NCBI GenBank assembly: GCA_913042205.1
Contig: CAJWIY010000014.1
Coordinates: 1-39,557 of the forward strand
Direction: 5' to 3'
Source: an uncultured Gammaproteobacteria bacterium
Lineage (GTDB): Bacteria; Pseudomonadota; Gammaproteobacteria; Pseudomonadales; Litorivicinaceae
Length of the DNA stretch: 39,557 nt
The position numbers and the translations under genes are program-made. Every line of letters begins with the position of its first letter. Positions within the stretch are counted from its first letter, which is position 1. Below, one piece after another: positions 32,677 through 38,635 of the stretch. Below the pieces are notes generated by a model. It made no database searches. It was not told where the DNA came from and saw only the letters and a list, made by a program, of their open reading frames with translations.

Positions 32677-32963
32677 ATACATACGCTTCTTGTGAAACAG
32701 ATGTTATCCGAGATCGTAGTCTCATTTATCTTAAATAAGCTTGCTCTGTTACCAACTTTGAACATTTTACTGGGTGCGGCTTTTGTATTGCACAGGGAAA
32801 AATTGTTTATTCTAAAAAAATATAAATAATATCCTTTTTATTCTTTTTAGTGAAATCCGGTTACAATTAACATTGATCCGGTCATGGAGATGCAGGCGTC
32901 TGCAGTTCGATGATCTGTAGGTTCTTGGGCACAAATTCTCAAACTTAGGGTTAGCCATTGGAC

Positions 32964-32982
32964 GACATTGTCAGACATTGTC
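32964..32982 (+). promoter_or_regulatory. Tandem activator operator (UAS) of the importer operon
   Basis: GACATTGTC-A-GACATTGTC. Each 9-mer is a palindrome of the form GACA-N-TGTC; the two centres are 10 bp apart, one helical turn. Its near edge is 65 bp before the -24 element, about -91 to -109 relative to the predicted TSS, the standard place for a sigma54 activator. The same element stands at 37943-37961 before the osmC operon. The likely binder is the regulator encoded at 36091. Confidence 0.8.
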
Positions 32983-33016
32983 GATCAAAAACTGCATCCT
33001 CTGTTTTAAAAATTTT

Positions 33017-33029
33017 TAAATAATTGATT
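33017..33029 (-). promoter_or_regulatory. IHF-binding consensus between operator and promoter
   Basis: TAAATAATTGATT, the reverse complement of WATCAANNNNTTR with all nine specified bases matching, inside a strongly A/T-rich stretch. It lies between the operator and the -24/-12 promoter, where IHF typically bends DNA to bring a sigma54 activator to the polymerase. Confidence 0.6.
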
Positions 33030-33045
33030 TTTATGTATTTATTTT

Positions 33046-33062
33046 CTGGCCCGATTAATGCT
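33046..33062 (+). promoter_or_regulatory. Sigma54 (-24/-12) promoter of the importer operon
   Basis: CTGGCCCGATTAATGCT matches YTGGCACGNNNNTTGCW at 11 of 13 specified positions, including GG (33048-33049) and GC (33060-33061) with exactly 10 bp between. Predicted TSS about 33073, giving a 20-nt leader that just includes the ribosome site. Confidence 0.75.
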
Positions 33063-33092
33063 CCTTCTACTACTTTAGTAACGGAGACTTCA

Positions 33093-33899
33093 ATGAGCGG
33101 TTCGATCTCGGTCGATTTTGTTGGCCACCAGTTCAGTGAGACGGCGGAAATCGTTTTGGCTGACATCAAGATAAGTGTCAAAGCAGGCGAACTGGTTTCT
33201 CTTATCGGCCGGAGCGGATGCGGTAAGTCGACATTGCTTCACATTATTAGCGGTCTGTTAGCGCCAGCATCGGGCTGCGTGAGGATCGACGGCAAGACAG
33301 TCACCAAGCCAAGCGCGAAGTGGAACATGATGTTCCAGAAAGCATCTTTATTTCCTTGGATGACGGTCCAAGAAAATGTCGGGCTGGGTTTGAAGTTCGC
33401 CGGTGCTTCGAAGGGACAGATCGCGCAAAAAACCGATGAGCTTTTGGAGTTGGTTGGTCTCAAAGACAAAGCCCAAGACAGCAGTCAAAGCCTGTCAGGT
33501 GGGCAGCAGCAAAGGGTCGCGTTGGCGCGGTCTTTGGCGACATCCCCTAGTGTCCTACTTCTTGATGAGCCATTTTCAGCACTCGATACCTTTACACGCA
33601 GCGCGCTCCAGCAAGACGTAGCAGCGATTTGCAAGCAGAAAGGGATCACGATGGTGTTGGTTACCCATGACATAGATGAGGCTGTGATGATGTCCGACCG
33701 CGTGTTCGTGATGGATCAAAATCCTGGCCGAATAATCGATGAGATTAAAGTAGATATCGCGTGGCCAAGGAAGCACATGAGCCAGAACTTCCAGCGCATC
33801 CGTGAAGATCTACTGACCGCTTTTAAAGGGACGGAGAAAACGGAGTCTTTCCGGTCTTTAGATGGTGGTCGCTATACGGCAGACAGCTCAGCGGCCTAA
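33093..33899 (+). CDS. ABC transporter ATP-binding protein (nitrate/sulfonate/taurine type)
   Basis: Cytoplasmic ATPase energising import, 268 residues from ATG 33093 (GGAG 6 nt before the start codon); codons further upstream in frame would cross the promoter. Walker A GRSGCGKST, Q-loop MFQKASLFPW, signature LSGGQQQRVALARSL, Walker B VLLLDEPFSALD and H-loop VTHDIDEA are intact. The pattern with SLFPWMTVQENV and FTRSALQ is that of the SsuB/TauB/NrtD subfamily, whose members import sulfonates, taurine, nitrate, cyanate or related small molecules. First gene of the operon with the binding protein (22 bp later) and the permease. Substrate cannot be told from the ATPase. Confidence 0.9.
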   Translation: MSGSISVDFVGHQFSETAEIVLADIKISVKAGELVSLIGRSGCGKSTLLHIISGLLAPASGCVRIDGKTVTKPSAKWNMMFQKASLFPWMTVQENVGLGLKFAGASKGQIAQKTDELLELVGLKDKAQDSSQSLSGGQQQRVALARSLATSPSVLLLDEPFSALDTFTRSALQQDVAAICKQKGITMVLVTHDIDEAVMMSDRVFVMDQNPGRIIDEIKVDIAWPRKHMSQNFQRIREDLLTAFKGTEKTESFRSLDGGRYTADSSAA

Positions 33900-33921
33900 T
33901 TAAAAATGTGAGGTAATTAAT

Positions 33922-35181
33922 ATGAGTAATGGTAAAAAAAATGGAACGATGACTCCGGATGAACTGGAGTATCTTCAGACGCACGAGATGAGCAGGAGAG
34001 ACTTCTTGTTAGACAGCTTGGCAGTCGGCGGGCTCGCTGCGTCGTTTGGTCTGGCTCCTTCGATGTCGGCTTGGGCGGGAATCCAGCCCCCAGACGATGA
34101 GGTGGTTCGGATAGGGTACTTACCGATCACCGACGCGACTGTCCTACTTGTCGCGCATGCCAAGGGGTTTTTTGAAGAAGAAGGCCTGAAAGCAGAGCGC
34201 CCAACTCTCATTCGCGGGTGGTCTCCCTTGGTCGAGGGTTTTGCAGCCGGAAAATTCAATTTGGTCCACTTCCTTAAGCCTATTCCTATATGGATGCGCT
34301 ACAACAATGGGTTTCCAGTAAAGATTATGTCTTGGGCGCACTTGAATGGGTCGGGTGTGGTAGTAGGTAAGCACATAAAAGCCACTAACTTTAAAGATTT
34401 AGGAGGACTTCAAATTGCGGTTCCGTACTGGTACTCCATGCACAATATTGTGCTGCAGATGGGGTTGAAGCATGCAGGATTAAAACCAGTGATTAAAGCC
34501 CAAGGAGAGCCAATCGCGGCTGATGAGGTTAACCTCCAAATCATGCCGCCGCCGGATATGCCCCCAGCTCTCGCAGCGAAAAAGATAGACGCGTTTATTG
34601 TTGCGGAGCCATTTAACGCAGCCGGCGAGCTTCTTGCTGGTGGGAAAATGCTTCGATTTACGGGCGACATATGGCGTAACCACCCATGCTGCGTTGTTTG
34701 CATGAATGAACTGCAGGTGACCAAGAATCCTGAGTGGTCCCAAAAGGTTATGAATGCGATTGTGAAGGCTCAGGTTTATTCACAAGAGAATAAGCAAGAA
34801 GTCGCGAGATTGCTGTCAAAGGACGGAGAAAAATATCTTCCAATGAAAGCCAAGGTCGTGGAGCGCGCAATGACCCTCTACTCGCAGGAGGCTTATGGTC
34901 AATCGAATGCGATTCAGAACGCCAGTTGGGGGAGTGGGCGAATCGATTTCCAGCCTTGGCCATTCCCTTCTGCAACGAAGCTGATTGTTAACGAGTTGAA
35001 GAATACTTTGGTCGGGGGTGACACTACTTTCCTAAATGATCTGGATCCTGATTTCGTGGTCAACGATCTTGTTGATTATGATTTTGTTAAGAGGGCGATG
35101 GAAATGCATACCGGGTGGGAAAACGTTCCGGGTTTCAACGCCTCTAATCCGTTTGATCGGGAAGAGATAGTCTCGATATGA
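33922..35181 (+). CDS. ABC transporter substrate-binding protein with Tat signal (NrtA/SsuA-like)
   Basis: Periplasmic receptor of the importer, 419 residues. The N-terminus has a twin-arginine signal, S-R-R-D-F-L with R25-R26, a hydrophobic stretch and a likely cleavage after SAWA (about residue 52), so it is exported folded, perhaps with a bound cofactor or metal. The mature protein has the NMT1/NrtA-type beginning VRIGYLPITDATVLLVAHAKGFFEEEGL, then WSPLVEGFAAGKFNLVHFL and IDAFIVAEPFNAAGE. An unusual N-H-P-C-C-V-V-C cluster (about residues 253-260) is present. It resembles the nitrate/bicarbonate (NrtA/CmpA) and sulfonate (SsuA) groups without being clearly either; the ligand is unknown. 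Its stop overlaps the permease ATG. Confidence 0.88.
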   Translation: MSNGKKNGTMTPDELEYLQTHEMSRRDFLLDSLAVGGLAASFGLAPSMSAWAGIQPPDDEVVRIGYLPITDATVLLVAHAKGFFEEEGLKAERPTLIRGWSPLVEGFAAGKFNLVHFLKPIPIWMRYNNGFPVKIMSWAHLNGSGVVVGKHIKATNFKDLGGLQIAVPYWYSMHNIVLQMGLKHAGLKPVIKAQGEPIAADEVNLQIMPPPDMPPALAAKKIDAFIVAEPFNAAGELLAGGKMLRFTGDIWRNHPCCVVCMNELQVTKNPEWSQKVMNAIVKAQVYSQENKQEVARLLSKDGEKYLPMKAKVVERAMTLYSQEAYGQSNAIQNASWGSGRIDFQPWPFPSATKLIVNELKNTLVGGDTTFLNDLDPDFVVNDLVDYDFVKRAMEMHTGWENVPGFNASNPFDREEIVSI

Positions 35182-36011
35182 GTCAGGTGGCAAGCGGCGC
35201 CGAAATCGTTGAAGGACCTCGCCTCAGCGCGAGGTCCGTGGTTTCGGAGTTCCTGAGTAAGTACGGGTACCCCTTGGTCGGGATCATGATCCTGTTGGCC
35301 GTGTGGTGGTTCGGCGGATGGCTGATAGCCAGTGATGACGATCTTTCGGCGTTCGCGGATTTCGCTCCCGGTCCAACCTTCGCTGCACTGATTGATTTGA
35401 TCCGATCGGGTGACTTGACTCAGACGATCATCTCGAGCCTTTTTCGTGTCGGTGCTGGCCTGCTTTGGGGCTTCGTTATCGGTGTTCCAGTAGGTATCTT
35501 AATTGGCTATGTGCTGGTCGCGATGCGCGTTGCAAATGTGCCGTTTCAGTTCTTAAGGATGATCAGCCCGCTTGCGTGGATGCCGATAGCAGTACTGGCT
35601 TTTGAGACCTGGGATAGTGCGATAATTTTTCTGATAGTAATGGCCACTGTCTGGCCCATCATGTTCTCCACATCCCACGGAGTTAAACGGATCGACCCAA
35701 GTTGGTTCAAGGTAGCCAAGAATCTGGGCGCGTCAGGCACGCAAATGGTGCATCAAATCATAATGCCCGCAATCATGTCTGACGTGATGGCTGGTGTCCG
35801 TTTAGCTGTTGGGGTGGCGTGGGTGGTTCTCGTTCCAGCAGAATATTTGGGCGTCACGAGTGGTTTGGGATACGCGATAAATGATGCTAGAGACACACTA
35901 GCCTACGATACACTCGCGGCGATAGTACTTGTCATCGGCGTAATTGGTTACCTGCTGGACACCGTCTGCGGGGTTCTCGTGAGCCGATTCAACTGGCACC
36001 AAAACGATTGA
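35178..36011 (+). CDS. ABC transporter permease (SsuC/TauC/NrtB type)
   Basis: Inner-membrane channel subunit, 277 residues with about six membrane helices (BPD_transp_1 fold). The cytoplasmic EAA loop is recognisable as AKNLGASGTQMVHQIIMPAI, where the ATPase docks. Typical family segments: ISSLFRVGAGLLWGFVIGVP, ISPLAWMPIAVLAFETW and the late YAINDARDTLAYDTLAAIVLVIGVIGYLLD. ATG at 35178 overlaps the binding-protein stop by 4 bp, so the three subunits form one operon. Only one permease gene is present, so a homodimer is expected. Confidence 0.92.
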   Translation: MSQVASGAEIVEGPRLSARSVVSEFLSKYGYPLVGIMILLAVWWFGGWLIASDDDLSAFADFAPGPTFAALIDLIRSGDLTQTIISSLFRVGAGLLWGFVIGVPVGILIGYVLVAMRVANVPFQFLRMISPLAWMPIAVLAFETWDSAIIFLIVMATVWPIMFSTSHGVKRIDPSWFKVAKNLGASGTQMVHQIIMPAIMSDVMAGVRLAVGVAWVVLVPAEYLGVTSGLGYAINDARDTLAYDTLAAIVLVIGVIGYLLDTVCGVLVSRFNWHQND

Positions 36012-36040
36012 TGGCAAACTCCGCGTATAGTTTTGAGAAC

Positions 36041-36057
36041 TAGGTGCGATTTTTGCA
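36041..36057 (+). promoter_or_regulatory. Possible sigma54 (-24/-12) promoter of the regulator gene
   Basis: TAGGTGCGATTTTTGCA has GG (36043-36044) and GC (36055-36056) with 10 bp between and matches 10 of 13 consensus positions; the -12 part TTTTTGCA is very good, the -24 part weaker. Predicted TSS about 36068, 23 nt before the ATG. No full operator lies at the corresponding distance; a degraded GACACCGTC at 35958 (inside the permease gene) is the nearest candidate. Confidence 0.5.
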
Positions 36058-36090
36058 GAGTTGAAATAGGTTCGGCCGGGATTTGATTTC

Positions 36091-37752
36091 ATGTCTTCAA
36101 AAATTTTATCTGAGGCCTCTGGCCCCGATATTGTCAGCAACTACTCTGTCGATATAACTGTTTTGCACGAAGCAGCTCGATGTGTTGGCAGTGCCACAGA
36201 CTCTAAAGAATCCGTCAATAAAATGTTGAGACTCATGTCAGAGATGCTGGGCCTAAATCGTGGCCGAGTTTTGCTGAAGGACGATACAACTGGCGGTCTG
36301 GTGATCAAATACAGCTACGGGTTGACGGAAGATCAGATAGCAAGAGGTCGTTACAAGTCCGGCGAGGGTATTACTGGGCGAGTCATGGATACCAGACAGG
36401 TCGCTGTGATCCAAAACGTAGATGAAGAACGCAATTTCCTGTTCAAGGCCGTGGACAGAGAAATACTCCCGGATGGAGTAGTTTCTTACCTCGCTGTCCC
36501 CATCTTTAACGACCAAGATTGCATCGGGGTACTTGCCGCGCACCGGCTTCGGATGAGGCCTAGATCGATACAGTCGGATCTTTTGATTCTTCGAGTCATC
36601 GCGACTCTGATAGCTCAGGTAGTGATCATAGAAGCTTTAGTTTTTGAAAAGACTTCTCGCCTGGAGCGAGAGAACGATCAGCTGCGTCAGGCCCTCAAAA
36701 TAAAACAGCCAGCCAATATCGGGATCCTAGGCGATAGCGCGTCGCTTAAACAGGCGTTGGCGAAGACGCTGCAGGTGTCTGACCAATCAGTTACGGTGTT
36801 GCTGACAGGAGAGTCGGGAACAGGAAAGGAACGCTTCGCCCAAATCTTGCATTTGAATGGACGCAGGCGCGATAAGCCTTTTGTTGCGATAAATTGTGCA
36901 GCTATTCCAGAGAATCTTCTGGAGTCTGAATTATTTGGATACGAGAAAGGCGCATTTACGGGCGCTAACGCCACGAAGAAGGGAAAGTTCGAGCATGCGG
37001 ACGGCGGCACTGTCTTCCTTGATGAGATCGGTGATCTTACATTTGAATTACAGGCCAAGCTGTTGCGGGTTCTAGAGACAACTGAAGTGTACAAAATTGG
37101 ATCTACTACCCCAATTCCGGTCGACGTCAGGATTGTCGCCGCGACTCATAAAGATTTACAGCTGGCAGTGAATGACGGTCGTTTTAGGTTAGACCTTTAT
37201 TATCGTCTAAGTGTTTTTCCTATTCACCTCCCTCCTCTTCGAGATCGGGGCAATGATATTGGCTTGTTAGCGCGACACTTTTTACTGGTCGCAAATACCG
37301 AGTACGGAAAGAATCTGTACTGTGATTCGTCCATTCTTCAGCAGTTAGAAGGTTACGATTGGCCCGGCAACATTCGTCAACTCGAAAACGTGATACGGCG
37401 ACTCGTTCTGAGTTCCATTGGCTCGGAGATATCTAAAGACAGTGTGTCTAAGGTTCTCGAGGAAGAAAGCGCTATCGAATCGTATTCCAAAACATCGGCA
37501 CAGGCATCAAGCCAGCGAGACAGCCGAACAGAGACTCCAGAGCGCTTGACTGTTAATGCGGCGAACTCAGGCGAGCCAAAGGCAAGACCCTATGGTTGGG
37601 TAACCGCAAATGAAAGAATGGCCATAGAGGATGCGCTACAGGCCAGCTTCGGCAATAAGACTCAAGCGGCCCGGGCTCTCGGGATGTCTTTGAGACAACT
37701 GAGGTACAGGATGCAAAAATTAAAAATAAACCAAACCCTATATACTAAATAA
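36091..37752 (+). CDS. Sigma54-dependent transcriptional activator, GAF-AAA+-Fis (NifA-like architecture)
   Basis: Enhancer-binding activator of 553 residues. An N-terminal GAF sensor (about 20-175, with LGLNRGRVLLKDD and SGEGITGRVMDTRQVAVIQNVDEE) is followed by a short coiled linker, the AAA+ domain (about 207-440) with Walker A GESGTGKE (240-247), the sigma54-contacting loop GAFTGA (287-292), Walker B TVFLDEIGDL and arginine-finger region RFRLDLYYRLSVFP, a Ser/Thr-rich linker, and a C-terminal Fis-type helix-turn-helix (about 520-548, NKTQAARALGMSLRQLRYRMQKL). All elements for activation are intact. There is no receiver domain, so control is by ligand or redox sensing at the GAF. It lies between the two operons that carry the shared operator, which it most likely binds. 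Confidence 0.92.
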   Translation: MSSKILSEASGPDIVSNYSVDITVLHEAARCVGSATDSKESVNKMLRLMSEMLGLNRGRVLLKDDTTGGLVIKYSYGLTEDQIARGRYKSGEGITGRVMDTRQVAVIQNVDEERNFLFKAVDREILPDGVVSYLAVPIFNDQDCIGVLAAHRLRMRPRSIQSDLLILRVIATLIAQVVIIEALVFEKTSRLERENDQLRQALKIKQPANIGILGDSASLKQALAKTLQVSDQSVTVLLTGESGTGKERFAQILHLNGRRRDKPFVAINCAAIPENLLESELFGYEKGAFTGANATKKGKFEHADGGTVFLDEIGDLTFELQAKLLRVLETTEVYKIGSTTPIPVDVRIVAATHKDLQLAVNDGRFRLDLYYRLSVFPIHLPPLRDRGNDIGLLARHFLLVANTEYGKNLYCDSSILQQLEGYDWPGNIRQLENVIRRLVLSSIGSEISKDSVSKVLEEESAIESYSKTSAQASSQRDSRTETPERLTVNAANSGEPKARPYGWVTANERMAIEDALQASFGNKTQAARALGMSLRQLRYRMQKLKINQTLYTK

Positions 37753-37942
37753 GAATTACTAAATTTTTTTATATTCTTTTATGTTCTTAATCAGTCCTGT
37801 CAAACTAATCCAATAATGGAAAATGGTTTTGAGCAGAAGGTGGCGACGAAGGCCTTTTCGGCTGCTCAGCGAAATTCCGCGTGTTCCAAAATCGTTTGCA
37901 GAAAAACTAGACCAATGCCTACCAATGTCACCTCACGCGAGC

Positions 37943-37961
37943 GACATTGTCTGACATTGTC
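37943..37961 (+). promoter_or_regulatory. Tandem activator operator (UAS) of the osmC operon
   Basis: GACATTGTC-T-GACATTGTC: identical to the importer operator except for the single spacer base (T instead of A). Centres are 10 bp apart. The near edge is 67 bp before the -24 element (65 in the other copy), about -93 to -111 from the predicted TSS. Confidence 0.8.
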
Positions 37962-37990
37962 AACACTACTGGCGGTGCGGAAAAATAAAA

Positions 37991-38003
37991 CATCAATATT
38001 TTC
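37991..38003 (+). promoter_or_regulatory. IHF-like site before the osmC operon promoter (imperfect)
   Basis: CATCAATATTTTC matches WATCAANNNNTTR at 7 of 9 specified bases and lies between operator and promoter. A second candidate, CATCAAAAAATTG at 38017-38029, matches 8 of 9 but touches the -24 element. Weaker than the importer site. Confidence 0.3.
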
Positions 38004-38026
38004 AGTAGGTTAATCACATCAAAAAA

Positions 38027-38043
38027 TTGGCTTGGTTCCTGCA
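38027..38043 (+). promoter_or_regulatory. Sigma54 (-24/-12) promoter of the osmC operon
   Basis: TTGGCTTGGTTCCTGCA matches YTGGCACGNNNNTTGCW at 10 of 13 specified positions: perfect TTGGC at -24, GC (38041-38042) exactly 10 bp after GG (38029-38030). Predicted TSS about 38054, 23 nt before the ATG at 38077. Confidence 0.72.
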
Positions 38044-38076
38044 AATGTACGTCTGAGAATTTTAAGGAGACCTACG

Positions 38077-38619
38077 ATGTCCGTAACAGCAAAAACAATT
38101 TCGACAACTCTTCGACCAATTGATTCTGATGGACTAGAGCAGTTCGCGGCCAAAGGGCGCGAGAACCCAGAAAACCGAGGGACGAACAAGGTTCATACGA
38201 TAACCGAGGGCCAGTACCGAACCATTAGCCACGTGAATGGGCACGAGGTCGTGGTCGATGAGCCGCTACACCTGTTCGGTGAAGACACGGCACCTGCACC
38301 GGGGGAGATCGTACTTTCTGGGCTCGGCGGCTGCCTGTGTGTGGGTATAACCGCGGTCGCCACGTGGAAAAATGTCAAGCTCACCAAGCTCGAAGTGAAG
38401 ATGGAGGCTGATATCGGAAACACCGCCGCGTGGGGCGCCGGTGGTGCGGAACGATTGCCCGAGCAGATGGGATTCCAAGAGATACGTGCCAGTGTGATCG
38501 TTGAGGGCGACGCGACGGAGGAAGAGCTGAGCGACATTGTCGAACGGGCCAATTATTTCTCCCCAGTAGCCAATAGCTTGAGAAATCCAATCCCATTCAG
38601 CATTAGCCGCGAATCATAA
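38077..38619 (+). CDS. OsmC/Ohr-family protein lacking the usual second cysteine
   Basis: 180 residues from ATG 38077 (AAGGAGA 6 nt before the start codon; codons further upstream would include the promoter). The OsmC fold is shown by VDEPLHLFGEDTAPAPGEIVLSG, then LGGCLCVGITAVA, the buried helix of the active site with C86 and also C88, and the final ANYFSPVANSL. Classic OsmC/Ohr peroxidases have a second Cys in the C-P-V-S-N motif; here it is Ser162 (S-P-V-A-N). If it reduces peroxides it would need another thiol, possibly C88; alternatively it is a thiol or sulfur-compound handling protein. First gene of a sigma54 operon, 16 bp before the flavoprotein gene. Confidence 0.85.
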   Translation: MSVTAKTISTTLRPIDSDGLEQFAAKGRENPENRGTNKVHTITEGQYRTISHVNGHEVVVDEPLHLFGEDTAPAPGEIVLSGLGGCLCVGITAVATWKNVKLTKLEVKMEADIGNTAAWGAGGAERLPEQMGFQEIRASVIVEGDATEEELSDIVERANYFSPVANSLRNPIPFSISRES

Positions 38620-38635
38620 TCTGGAGGCAATTGAC

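Larger units (their letters stand above)
32677..33092 (+). promoter_or_regulatory. 416-bp control region upstream of the ABC importer operon
   Basis: Non-coding. The first about 280 bp show nothing I can name beyond an A/T-rich tract at about 32805-32870. From 32964 it holds, in order, a tandem operator (32964-32982), a perfect IHF consensus (33017-33029), a -24/-12 promoter (33046-33062), and a GGAG ribosome site (33083-33086) 6 nt before the ATG at 33093. No intrinsic terminator for uvrB was seen. Confidence 0.75.
37753..38076 (+). promoter_or_regulatory. 324-bp control region upstream of the osmC operon
   Basis: Non-coding. After a T-rich stretch behind the regulator gene without a clear hairpin, it carries a lone inverted half-site CAATGTC (37923-37929), the tandem operator (37943-37961), IHF-like A/T-rich sequence, a -24/-12 promoter (38027-38043) and an AAGGAGA ribosome site (38064-38070). 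The order and distances copy those before the importer operon. Confidence 0.75.

Noticed and set aside
32776-32792. Another GG-N10-GC sequence before the importer
   Set aside because: Only about 8 of 13 consensus positions, 300 nt from the gene and upstream of the operator; the 33046 promoter is far better placed.
37816-38013. 65-codon frame before osmC
   Set aside because: It spans the operator and the A/T-rich region before the sigma54 promoter and has no coding character.
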